DNA from: Beta vulgaris subsp. vulgaris | Taxonomy: Eukaryota > Streptophyta > Magnoliopsida > Caryophyllales > Amaranthaceae | DNA: 64,000 bases | Reading direction: 5' to 3' | Assembly: GCF_026745355.1 (NCBI RefSeq) | Contig: NC_079209.1 | Span: 40,305,678-40,369,677, forward strand | Shown: positions 23,001 to 34,538 of the stretch, piece after piece | Numbering within the stretch: position 1 is the stretch's first letter | How the letters are laid out: the number at the start of each line of letters is the position of its first letter | Translations under genes and position numbers: made by a program | Notes under the pieces: generated by a model | What the model was told of the DNA's origin: nothing | The model's input: the letters and a program-made list of their open reading frames with translations, nothing else | Database searches by the model: none

Positions 23001-24439
23001 TTTTCCTATGAGAACTTCTTCATAAAAATTTAAGTAGGAGTAAATCCTCCCGTATTAATAGAACTAGAAAATTCTGATTTATAATTTACGAGTCCATATT
23101 TGTTCATAACTCCAAGTATAATTTTCAAAGTTCATGATCATATATAATCAAAATCTCAAACCATAATAAAGAGTTTTTCATACTTTCAGAATTCCATATA
23201 AAACTTATATCACAAATATTTTCACAATTGCCTTAAACCTGAAATTTTAACTCAACATCCTTGATCAAAATTCCTTTCTTTTTCTCTGAAACTTTCAAAT
23301 ATAACTATAGTTTAAATCGAAAGCGAGTTCATAAACATATCGAGTCGACGTCCCGGCTTAGTTCGTAAATCGAAGTACTTTGTTATAAAATCACTTATAT
23401 AGTTAGATATAATAAAGATCATGCTTTAATTCATAGCAAACTTTCATATAAAAGATCAACTTACTAAGCATAAGAAACTTATTATAAATTCGATGTGGAA
23501 ACAAGTAGGTTTAATAATATCACACATCTATATTATTGAAGGATTCAACTACCTCCAATCAGTTCTTCATAGAAATATCACTCAGTAAAACTCATCACAT
23601 ATATAGCTTTGCTCATAGCTTAGAACCAAATATGTAGTTAACAACTCTTGTAAACACACGAATAACACTTTGAATAGTTTTGTATTTATATAAAAGGCTT
23701 ATTATTAAATCGTAGCACATGAAATCACATAAAACACGAATATAGATTCAAAGGTGGAAGGACATGTGTGTACCTTGAAACAATTCCCAAAATTCGACAT
23801 TCTTGATAACCAACTATAGCTCGAACTTCATAATTTATCTCCATATACATACTCCAACAACGACCTCAAAACAATAACAACAATCATTAACCATCCTCAC
23901 AACAATTTAGATAAACAAATTGAATTACTCATACTTTCTAAGCTCTTCCATGAACTAACCACCACAACCCTTATATACAACCCATTCTACTAATCCAACT
24001 CACAACATCAATTCTATCTCTAATTAATATCATTATGATTTCAGAGAGTATTATCAAACGACATAATTTATAAAAATCAATTTTTATAAACTTACTTAAG
24101 AGGCTTACTTCATATTAGAAGCTTCAATCCAATAATAAACATAAAATATATAATCTTTAAGTTTAACAACTCTTATCATAACTATATTTTCTAATCAATA
24201 ACAAAATTGAAAACCAAGTTTATTTCTAAAATCAGAATATAAAATCCAATTGCACCACACTTGAATTGGAATCAAAGGAGATGAGGAATTAAGAAGAATT
24301 AGGTTATACCTTCATATGGAAAGGAAACCAAACAATGGCAGCACAACGCAAACAAGTTAGCAATGACAACGTGGGCAAACAATTGAACCACGGCAGCAGC
24401 GCAACACAAAGTACAGCAGCAGTGTTGAACTTGTGTAAG

Positions 24440-24975
24440 GCGTAACTCATAGCTCCGAACTCCGAATTGATCGATTTTTGTGCCCAAATTTATTAGCTAG
24501 AAGTGATCTACAACTTTGATTCAGCAACAAAGAGCAAAATTGGATTGCATGTTATAGATAATTTAGGCAACAGATTGTCGGAATAAAAACAGAGGAGAGA
24601 GAAATGAAGGTAGCAACACCAAACTTACATAGACCATAACTCATAGCTCCGAACTCCAAATCAAGTGATTTTTGTGCCCAAATTCATTACCTAGAAGTGA
24701 TATACAACTTTGATTCAGAAACAAAGAGAAAACTTGGATTGCGTGTTGTAGATAATTGGGGCAACAGATTGTCGAAATAAAAACAGAGGAGAGAGGAATG
24801 AAGGTAGCAACATCAAACTTACAAAGACCATAACTCATAGCTCTGAACTCCAAATCAAGTGATTTTTGGGTCTAAGTTCAATAAATGTTCGATATCTACA
24901 ACTTTGATTCAATAAGTTTGGGAAAATTCCGACTCCAAAATGCAGAAATGGAACATGCACAGTACGGGGTATAAA
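24440..24975. repeat. 194-bp tandem repeat, three copies
   Basis: TAACTCATAGCTCCGAACTCC-like landmarks occur at about 24443, 24637 and 24831, each followed by GATTTTTGTGCCCAA-like and CTACAACTTTGATTCA words. The third copy is shorter and more diverged. It lies in the nested LTR. Confidence 0.88.
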
Positions 24976-27611
24976 ATCAGTGGAGAGAGAAAATTATGGT
25001 TTTGGGGTTTTATTTTGGTTTTGGGGTTTCTCCCAATTCTCAACCACTTGGGTAGTTAAACTGAAATCTTGAAGAGAATAATTGATCTATGGGAAAAATA
25101 CACTTTGGCACTTGATTGAGAAGTTATGAAGAAGAGAGAGTGATGCTCTAGTATCTAGAGTAGATGACATGAGTGAGGAGAAATAAATTGTAATTAAAAA
25201 TGGGTTTCTCTTTATTTCAAACCTTAAAATCCTTAACTCAATATCTCTATTATATAAAATCCATACTAACTTATTTGTGCTTAGAACTTACTTTAGAAGA
25301 TAAATAATAATTCTCAAAGTAATTTCTTTACTAATATGAACATAGCTAACTTTGACTAAAACGTGTCTGAAAATATCAGCTATTATACTTATCAAATCTC
25401 ATTTATAAAGTCGTTTTTAAACCTGCTTAAAATATAGGCTATTACAATAATACTCCTCATTTGTAAATAAAGTAGCATAATAGCATCCACACAAAATAAC
25501 AAATAACTTTTCATGAACAACACTTACACTCTTTCCAATACTCACTTAAAAACATTAGTACAAAACTCAAAATATTTCTACTTTGGGAAGGAACACGAAT
25601 GGGGGCCAAAGCCAATATCCAAACTTTTTGAGGGACGTCTCCCTACCTTTCTTATCTTCTGCTTGCAAGACTTACTAGATCATGACCCTATTTAACAGGG
25701 CAATACCCGCTCCGGAGCAATACCCGCTCTAATGACTCAAGGAGCAAACCTGCTCTACGAATGTTGTTCATCACTGCTAATGCAACTACTTCCCTTCTAA
25801 AAAATAGTCTTTAACTTGTACTCAAATATATCCAAATACTTTATTTTCCCATACTTGATCAACCAACTTAATAATCAACTTAACTTATCAAAACAAGTTT
25901 CAAAAAACACGCTTGTTATGTCAAGTTCCACTATATTTAGAAAGGTGACTTAATAACCATGTTCAAAAGAGTGCGATGATTAATAAAGGTGATTAAAGGT
26001 TGGGTTAACAAGATATGGCAGTAGGTAAAGGTTTCATTGAGTGGACCTAACATATAGAAGATTACTTCACACAAAAAGAGCATAGGTCAATTTAGATGAT
26101 TCTCGGTTTGGTGTTAATGAACAATGATTTTATGCAATGATCACTAGTACTTCTTGGGTTTAGCCGATGTTTAGGTTTCAAACTTCATATATATATAAAG
26201 GACAGTAGGTATTCATCAAGAGAAAAACATTTAAAAGATAAAAGGCACAAAGGCTTACAAGTTCAGAAGTGATTAAGCGAAAAGTCGAGTTTTTAGGTGT
26301 TGTTTACTTCTCAATAGAGGTTATATTTAATCTAAGAGGAAGATGTGATATAAGGTTGATCAACAATAATATAAGTACTTTACAGTATCTTATCATAAAA
26401 GGCAGCAACAATGAAGGCATTCAAACCAATGCACAATCGAAGTAGAAGCATGGTTTGATCGATTTTAGAGGAACTTGACATGCAACGATTTTTAATTCGA
26501 AAATCATCAACCATGAATTATAAGTAACACATTGAAATAACATATATATAACTTATTAACAAAACAATAAGTTTCCCCACACAAAACATATTCATAGCTT
26601 TCATAAGTTCCATAAATAAGTGTTGTGATAAAAATTAAGAAAATAAAGTTTCAAAAGGTGGTTCTTGTGTACCTTAACTTGGTGTCTAGGAAATCAAATC
26701 TTACTTAGTAACTTCTTCCACTTATCCAGCGACCTCTTAGGACCTTAAGCAAACATTCATCATCTTAAAGTTAGTAATTAACCCAAAGAAATCAAGTTTC
26801 AAACTAATATATCTCATGCATGCTGAAATTCAGCCATAACCACCTTCCTTGGTTTTTCTTAGGGTTACAGGAATGGAACTTCAAAACTAACGCTTGCCTT
26901 GTACAGAGGGCACCTTGATGAACCTATGGAAGTGTTTGCATGCAAGAATCAAAGAAAGGAGCAAAAAGAAGCAAGCTGACAAAAACAGACCTGCAACTCG
27001 CCAGAACTGGCATGAGAAAGGAGAAGAAGAGAGATGTGTGTTTCTTGCGTTTCTTGTGAAATCATTCTGATGAAAATGAATGAGGACCTTCCTATTACAT
27101 ATATGTAAAATGGGAAAGGACAAAATCGTAATTTTTGGTTTAGTATTAGGGGTAGAATCGTCATTTCCCATGCTTATGTGTTAACCAGAATTTCCATGGT
27201 TTCAACTTGCATTCTCTTCTCAATTTCTTCCTAATCCTGAATTATTCTTAGCTAAATCTCTCCAAAGTATACCATATACCTCAATGAAGGTATCTTGACC
27301 TAATCAATCCTTAATCTCACTTCTTCGAATAACAAATCGATATCAATAACTAATATAAATCTCATAACTCTGAGATGATACTCAACGTTCTTAACATAAT
27401 TCATGAATTAATCAATTATCACATAGCTCGTGTTATTAGTTAGCTAATAACACATAATATCCATGTCAGCAACAAAATTCACATAACATTCAATTATACT
27501 TTTAGATTTCGGAGCGTAACGATCACAATTTATATTAATCGTCATTAGCTTTATTGATTGTGGATTATCGATAATAATCTTAGCTTAATAAGTCAGGCTA
27601 TTACAGATATG

Positions 27612-29033
27612 CTCCCTAGGGTCATGAACCATCCCCACATTGCCACAATCAACACAAGGACAATAAAACCCCTCAGTTCCCGTTACAGCCTGATGACTTA
27701 ATGCGCAAATTTGTTGATGCACTCGAGACCACAGTGTGAACTGTGATCTTGGATTGAAACGCACGGATGAACAAACAAAACGCACTGACTTTAAATAATT
27801 ATCAAAAAAAAAAAAAATGGCATAAATCATTGAAATTGTGCAGAAATTGCGGCTAACTCCACCATTATCTCTATAATTAGTTTTTTAAAAAGTAAATAAA
27901 TATTACAATATTATCTTTTAGTTTTTATTTTTGGTAAATATTATTTTCTATTATTTTGATTAAACTCGCATGATTTAACTTTCAAAAAAAAGTTTAAACA
28001 AGAAACTGATTTAATAAGAAACAGAACGTATGTTTTGTGAAAAAAAAAATAAAAAAATTAATCTCTATAAATCAAATAATATAAACTGATTTTTTTTAAA
28101 AAAATAATAAAATCCTATTATACAAGAAGTCAAACATATAAACTTTAGTATGTTCCTTATAAATTACTATCATATTATATTTCCATTTTCATATGTTCTT
28201 TTTTACATGTTCTTTGATTTTGAATTACATGTTCTTTTACATTTGGAGATAGTACATGTTCTTTGATTTTGAATTACATGTTCTTTTTACCTAAAAAGTA
28301 TGTTCTTTCAATTTAAATTATATGTTCTTTTTACCTGAAAAGTATGTTCTTTCAATTTAAATTATATAGTATGTTCTTTCAATTTAAATTATATGTTCTT
28401 TTTAACTGAAAAGTATGTTCTTTCAATCTAAATTATATGTTCTTTTTACCTAAAAAGTATGTTCTTTAAATTACATGAAATTTTTTTTTGGAGAATGAGT
28501 TAATCCAGTAGTACTTCATAAATTTAGTGTGAATAATAAGTCAAACTAAAATAGAATATATCAATGTTTGCAAAAATGAAAACTAATAAATAATGGTAGT
28601 TTTTTTTTTTGTTAAAAGAAAAATAAAGTTTACAGGATCATTCCACAAATCTTGCGTGGTTAGTTATCAGTGCAAATTAACCATTTTCTTTTTCTTTTTT
28701 TTTTATTTTTCTTTCTCCTTTTCCTATAAATTCCACGCCATCTAGGGCAATTTTTGGGAAATTTTTATCATTTTGTTTTTTTAAAAAAAATATTTCCTTT
28801 TCTGTTTTTTTTTTTTTAATTTATTTCTCTTCCTTCAAATTGCGTTTCATATTTAAGATAATGCGTTTTAGAGCAGGACCACATAGAGGAAGGTTGTCTC
28901 TAGTCCACCATCCACGCTTTGGACTTAATGCAGCATCACAAAATTCAAATACCCCATCCACGAATTCACTTGTGTCACGACTACCATACATCCATGCACG
29001 ACTCATTTCAATCACACCTCTAATTACACACAA
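27612..29033 (-). pseudogene. CACTA transposase N-terminal exons
   Basis: An ATG just inside the 28821-29033 frame opens MSRAWMYGSRDTSEFVDGVF, the start of the transposase-associated domain. A second block (27612-27785) gives EGFYCPCVDCGN and then VHDPREHI, the CPC..C core of the same domain. The following residues, ending in WHGE, lie beyond the LTR insertion at 19319 and below, in the same reading frame across the duplicated GATAT. The 1-kb stretch between the two blocks (27830-28820) is AT-rich and holds TGTTCTTT repeats. It is either an intron or a further insertion. Confidence 0.8.
28188..28475. repeat. TGTTCTTT minisatellite
   Basis: TATGTTCTTTCAATTTAAATTATATGTTCTTTTTACC-like units of about 40 bp recur with variation. 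The stretch lies between the two transposase N-terminal blocks. A few similar TGTTCTTG units occur in the other CACTA element at 9574. Confidence 0.75.
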
Positions 29034-29157
29034 GCAACAAGTACCTCATGTCAATAACGAACTTAACTACATGGTTATAGTTTATATATGAACGATATAC
29101 ATTCAATGAAATTAGGCATGCTTTCCAAGGGTCCTTATCACTCCAACCTAACCCATC

Positions 29158-29394
29158 CTTAGATGTCTAATCTCACTAGTGAATGTATATCTTCTTTTCG
29201 ATTTTACAGAAAATCCGGCAGCATTTCCCTACAGTTCTTCAAGTACACGATGTAGATATATAGTTACTTATATCTACATATGTACCCAAAGAACAAAAGT
29301 AGGGAAACGATGAGCCAAGATTTTCCTCTATAGAATCGAAATAAAGACATACATTCACCACCTAAGTGAGATTAAACATCTAAGAACAGTCCCA
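29158..29394. repeat. Inverted repeat upstream of the transposase
   Basis: Left arm 29158-29230 (CTTAGATGTCTAATCTCACT...) and right arm 29301-29394 are imperfect reverse complements, sharing AATGTAT, TTTCGAT and GAAAATC blocks and TTTCCCT. The loop contains the smaller palindrome GTAGATATATAGTTACTTATATCTAC. It lies just upstream of the transposase start and may belong to the CACTA 5' region. Confidence 0.75.
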
Positions 29395-29740
29395 AACCAA
29401 GGACTATTCAAAACTTACTCCTAATGAGTAAGTCTCGAACGGGTATCTAGGCATATGATATGATGATGCATATATACATAGGTTTTTGAACAACAAAGCA
29501 TTTTACATCTAATCTTAATTCAACGATACATATATACATATTTGCACATATAAACCAATATACACATATAAACCAATTTACTGATATGAAATTAAAGAAA
29601 GTTAAGTATGAGCGATAACATGCCAATATCAAGGTTGTAAATAGGGAAATGGAACTCAACACTCTGTCACTAGCACTCCGTCACTAGCTAGCTTCAATAA
29701 TCAACAACAAAGTGTAAAGTTCAAATTAGTATAAATTACT

Positions 29741-30069
29741 AAACTAAATTAAACTAAACTAAACTAAACTAATTAAACTAAACCAAACTAAACCAAACTA
29801 AACCAAACTAAACCAAACTAAACCAAACTAAACCAAACTAAACTAAACCAAACTAAACCAAACCAAACCAAACTAAACTAAACTAAACTAAACTAAACTA
29901 AACTAAACTAAACTAAACTAAACTAAACTAAACTAAACTAAACTAAACTAAACTAAACTAAACTAAACTAAACTAAACTAAACTAAACTAAACTAAACTA
30001 AACTAAACTAAACTAAACTAAACTAAACTAAACTAAACTAAACTAAACTAAACTAAACTAAACTAAACT
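29741..30069. repeat. (AAACT)n microsatellite
   Basis: About 330 bp of AAACT with interspersed AAACC units. From about 29875 to 30068 it is an almost perfect AAACT run. It sits exactly where the expected right end of the large CACTA element and the start of an LTR should be. Confidence 0.97.
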
Positions 30070-30900
30070 GCGTGTTATGCGTGTTCTACCTTGCATCGGG
30101 AGTTTGGCCATTCTTAGGCACAGGCAGTGGGGAACGTAAGCCCATAGACTGACATGGAGATTACAATCTGACAAACCTTAGGAAGTGAATTGCGATTCAC
30201 TGGTGTTCGGTTTTTGACTCAATAACTTGTTGTACTTTTGTATTATTATTATTTAAGTATTCTAGAGTTGATTCACTCACTATATCTTGTTTATTTGATG
30301 TTGATGATCACTTGTATTACCAATGAGCTTTATAGTTTTTAGATGCATGTTATTGTTATAACGATTGTATGATTTCCTTTCGTATTAATATGTTTCTGAA
30401 TCGTGCTTTGATTGCTTTCGTTCTGGGAGAACTGCTAGTTACTCCCCACTGACTGTGGAATTATTTAATCCTTGCAGATGGAAATGATTGCTCGACTTGT
30501 GACTGCTTGGGCTAGCAGAGTGTGGGTTGGTAGTGAGAGGAAGATTCTGATAGTGTTTTTGGTAGATGAGTTCTCTGCAGACAAAAGAGATTCCTATATT
30601 ATGCTAGGTGTCAAAGACATTTAGTTTTTATTTGAGCTTTAATGGGAGACTTGCATGTCTCATAGTTTTGGATAATGTCACATTTTATTATAATTTGGGA
30701 TATTTCTTTTATTTAGAACTATAATGTTTTCTAGGATATTACTTTTCTTTTTGGAGCTATGAATCTTTGGATTGAGGTTATCTTTAATTATTGGTTTAGA
30801 GTAGCATAATCGTCCTAACGTTATTTCCGCTAACGTCTTTTTATTAAATATTGATTTGATATTGTTTAATATCTTAGTAGTAGAAGGACGGGGTGTTACA
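30070..30900 (+). repeat. 3' part of a chromovirus-type LTR
   Basis: The segment ends GGACGGGGTGTTACA at 30900, the usual end of Tekay-type LTRs in the plus direction. The next base begins decayed LINE coding sequence, so this LTR sits inside the LINE. Its own start is missing: the sequence runs directly out of the AAACT microsatellite. Confidence 0.65.
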
Positions 30901-33900
30901 AATAGCCTATACCAACTTCAGCAAAGTTGCTTTGTTCCAATTAACCATGCTCACCATATTTAACCCCCCTGATGTTTTGGGTAGTTGAATAAAAGACTAG
31001 GCCACTAGAGCCTTCCTTGAGAATTCAACTGTACCAGTCCATAAGAATCTTCTACAAATTATCTCAACGGCCTTTATGAATTTTTTAGGCAGTGGGAAGA
31101 TTTGAGCCCAGTAATTTTGCATACTCTGTAGGATAACTTTGACAAGCTGCAGTTTGCCAGCATAAGAGAAACAATGAGACATCCAACCTTGAGCTCTGGC
31201 TGTGATTTTGTCTATCAAAGGTTTACTCTAAGAGAAGGTAAGCTTCTTGGTAGGAAGAGGCACTCCAAGATACCTGAAAGGAAATGCACCAATAGACATT
31301 TGAATACTACTAGCTCTTTGTGTAGCTTCCACATTAAGAATTCTAGAGAAATAAATGCAGTTCTTCTCATTGTTAGCCTCTAAACCTGAAGCCTTAGAGA
31401 ATTTCTGAAAAGCTTCCATCATTCTCTTCACTGAAGTGTGATCAGCTCTCACAAACATAAGTACACTAGTGGAAAAAATCTTATATGTCACTTATTAACA
31501 AATGCGGTTTTTGTTAAACCGCATCCGAAAGCAACCAGATAAGAGGGAAAGTTGGCAAAAAAATCTAATGCGGTCCTCGAAAAACCGCACTAGATTAAAA
31601 AACCGTTGCGGTTTTTAAAAAATCTAATGCAGTTCTTGGACCGCATCAGAAAATATGTCCATAAAATGATGAAACAGCCCATATCCACTGTACAAGTCCC
31701 ATATATCACTTGCTTAAACCTAATCCCACATCTCAATTTCTCTCTCTTCACTCCACGCCCCCACGCCTCCCTCCTCCTTCCTCCCTCCTCCCTCCCCTCT
31801 CCTCTCCTCTCTCAAACCATGGCACTCCCTCCTCTCTCTCTTAAACCACGACGCCCTCCTCACTCAAACACTCAACCGTAATCGTTAGCAGCAAGACACC
31901 TCCTCTCCCTTCTTGTCGAATTCAAACCACGGCACAGCAACAAACACCTCCTCTGGTCGTCGTTCTCGTCGAATTCATCGTTGTTTTCGTCGTGCATTTC
32001 GAATTCATCGTTCGAAGACATCATCTTCACTAGACATCATCCCAGATCTGGTTTTTGTGTGCATCATCGAAGACATCGACAAAATTTCATTTTTAGTTTG
32101 TATAATCTAGTTTATTTTTTGTTTGTATAATATTTTTTCTTTAATTTATGTTGTAAATCTGGTTTTTTTAGAATTTTAATTTATTTTTTTAATGTTTAGG
32201 TGTTGTTGATAGCAACTGGTTTTGAATGTTTAATGTTGATAGCAGCTTGCCCAATATCGTCGTGCTGGGTTTGTTGTTTAATCTGGTTCAAATCTGGGTT
32301 TTTTTTAGTATTGTTGTTGCTATAGCAGCTTGCTGTTGTCTTTTTTTTAAACCATATCCGTACTTTTGATGCGATGCTATTCAAAACCGCATCGGATTAT
32401 TTCTCAAAGTTGTTGCGCGTCTATCTGATGCGGACCAAAACCGCATCCTTAAGCCCGATTTCGACAACATCATATGGGCTTTTTTCTACTAGTGGTAAAT
32501 CATCAGCAAACATGAGATGAGTCAACTGAATTCTCTTACATTTGGGATGATAGTTGAAGCCAGGTTGGTTGCTCATACTCCTAAGGCTTCTATTAAGATA
32601 TTTCATACTGATGGCAAAGAGGAAAGAGGACAAGGGATCACCCTGTCTCAAACCTTTCTGAGTTGTGAATGGCACTATAGGAACTCCATTTATCATAATG
32701 GAGTATGAAACAGAATTAACACAGGCCATAATCCATTTAATATATTGCATTGGAAACCCCAATTCCTTCATCAAATGCTCCAGAAAACTCCACTCCACAG
32801 AGTCATATGCTTTCTTAATATCAACTTTAATAACACATCTAGGAGACATATGACTTTTGGTATACCCTTTAATCAGTTCAGTAACTAAGAGAAAATTATC
32901 AACAATAGGTATGAAACCAGCTTTAATCCACTACCTCTGTAATGACTTGTTGGAGTCTAGTAGTAAGAATCTTATATATCAACTTATAGACAACAGTGCA
33001 ATATGCAATAGGCCTGAAGTCTTTTGCATATGTGGCATTAGCAATCTTAGGCACTAGTGTAATGGGAGTGCAATTAACTGGTTTGTAACAGATTGCATTA
33101 TCAAATAATTCCATAATATACCAGCATACACATCTGCCATGATAATGTGCCAAGTTTTTTTAAAAGAAAACTGCATTCAATCCATCAAGACCAGGAGCTT
33201 TATTATCATCAATATTAGCTAAAGCTTCATCAATTTCAGCAAAAGTTACCTGCTGAGTTAACATCTCACAAGCTTGCTGAGATAATCTTGGGTCATTCCT
33301 AACAATATTCAGATAAGACCCTCCAGTGAATCAGCATGCAACCTAGAAGCTTTTTGTAAAACAAAATAACTTCATTATGAATATCTTGAGGCTCAATCAA
33401 TACCTCTCCCATAATGTTGTATAAGAGGGAGATTTTATTTTTAGCATTTCTCACTTTTGTTGCAGTGTAGAAAAACTTAGAATTAGAGTCACCCATAGCA
33501 ACCCAAGTAAATCTGGATTTTTGTCTTAATTTTCTCTCATCAATATTAGACCATTTCTTCAAAAGCTCAAGAGTTTCTTTATCAGCATTTTGCACCCTAC
33601 AATCAAATTGTAACTAGGGAGGTTCTGAAGTTTTGCAAGCTTTTTCCTAAGCTCTTCAACTTTAAAGTGAGCTTTAGAAAATTTCGTGCATGAAACCCTT
33701 TGATAGCTCTCTTCACCACCTTCAATTTTATTACTACTGAGAGTATCTTCCCAAGCCTGCTGCACCATCTCCTGAAACCCCTCTTGATTTGCCAAGAAGT
33801 TGAGGAATCTAAATAGTCTCCCACCCTCCTGAGGCTGTCTAGCAAGAGAAAATAATAAGGGAGTATGATCAGAAACTCCAGCTGGGAGATACTTGATCAC

Positions 33901-34538
33901 TACATCAAAATATGTAGCTATCCAAGCACAGTTTACAATAGCTTTGTCAATTCTGCTTTGCGTCCTGTCATCACCCATCCTTTTATTATTCCAGGAGTAG
34001 TACATCCCAGAGGAGGGAGTTTCAGTCAATTGAGTATCATCCATAAAGTTACTAAAATCCACAGTTTCAGTCTGGCTCACATCAGCACCCGAATCTTATC
34101 ATTTGCATATCTCACTGCATTGTAATCTCCCATCATTATCCAAGGAGCCTGAGTGTTGGTAACAAATAACTCTACCCATAATGGCCTCTTGTCCTGAATT
34201 GTATGCAACCCATACACTACAGCAAAGTGAAAAAGATAGCCCCCATTGCTATTGTTAACCTTTACAATCATAAGTTGTCCAGATATGAACTCAACTCCCA
34301 CAGTTGCATCAGATTTCACCCAGCATAACCAAATCCTTACCCTAGGAGAAGAATCATAATTACAAATCCAGCACCACCTATCACCAAACTTCTTTTGGAT
34401 TTTCAGTTTATTATGGCTCCTAACCCTAGTTTTCAATAGAGCACATACAGTAACATGTTGAGACTGAAGGACATGCTTAATTTCTCTAACTTTGAAGGGG
34501 TCATTCATACCCTTTACATTCCAGCTAGCTACTATCAT
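30901..34538 (-). pseudogene. LINE ORF2 (endonuclease and reverse transcriptase), interrupted
   Basis: ORF2 starts MIVASWNVKGMNDPFKVREI, the entry of the APE-type endonuclease, which nicks the target DNA. Further endonuclease marks are WIMMGDYNAV, RTQSRIDKAIVN and GVSDHTPLL. A frameshift near 34080 breaks this domain. The reverse transcriptase spans about 33150-31000: FRPIAYCTVVYKLIYKILTT, IKVDIKKAYDSVEW, GLRQGDPLSSFLF and the catalytic FADDL at 32525-32510, where the CACTA element starts to interrupt the frame. Beyond it the frame resumes with LMFVRADHTSVKRMMEAF and later GVPLPTKKL. Removing the CACTA element and one GTA restores the frame across the junction. Several other frame breaks remain. 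Confidence 0.9.
31464..32494. mobile_element. Non-autonomous CACTA element inside the LINE
   Basis: Left end CACTAGTGGAAAAAA at 31464, right end TTTTTTCTACTAGTG at 32494. GTA occurs on both sides (31461-31463 and 32495-32497). The ends carry TGATGCGG and AACCGCAT words as in the large CACTA element. The middle has a CT-rich segment (31740-31880) and no transposase. The left terminus is perfect, and the right has one change (CTACTAGTG). Confidence 0.95.

Larger units (their letters stand above)
19828..25446 (-). mobile_element. Second LTR-like element nested in the solo LTR
   Basis: It starts TGTAACAACCC at 19828 and ends GGCTATTACA at 25446. ATAAT flanks it on both sides (19823-19827 and 25447-25451), a 5-bp target duplication. 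It is related to its host LTR: both carry CCTGCAAAA, then a CCACYAGGAYAGGTTC-like block, then AGAACAAAA a few hundred bases in. I see no gag or pol in 5.6 kb, so it is either an unusually long solo LTR or one enlarged by repeats and further insertions. Confidence 0.8.
19325..27606 (-). mobile_element. Solo LTR (chromovirus-like) inside the transposase gene
   Basis: The plus strand starts TGTAACAGCCC at 19325 and ends GGCTATTACA at 27606. GATAT occurs directly before (19320-19324) and directly after (27607-27611), a clean 5-bp target duplication. Without the nested element the sequence is about 2.66 kb and has no gag or pol, so it is a solo LTR. Ends of TGTAA...TTACA type and a length of a few kb fit Tekay/Del chromoviruses. 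Minus orientation is my inference from the GGGCTGTTACA end seen on that strand. Confidence 0.85.
13125..29744 (-). mobile_element. Large CACTA element with broken transposase and nested LTRs
   Basis: The left end CACTAGTGGAAAAAA at 13125 is followed by subterminal GATGCGGT and AACCGCATC words. The transposase gene reads toward this end (29033 down to 16291). The right terminal repeat is not found: after an inverted repeat at 29158-29394 the sequence passes into a microsatellite at 29741, so that end is lost or rearranged. Inserted material (19325-27606) accounts for about 8.3 kb. Left of the element the copia relic is interrupted after TAT at 13122-13124, the likely target site. Confidence 0.85.

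Noticed and set aside
29172..29182. CACTAGTGA as right end of the large CACTA element
   Set aside because: It lacks the AAAAA stretch and the TGATGCGG subterminal words, and lies within an inverted repeat arm in the wrong orientation for a terminus.
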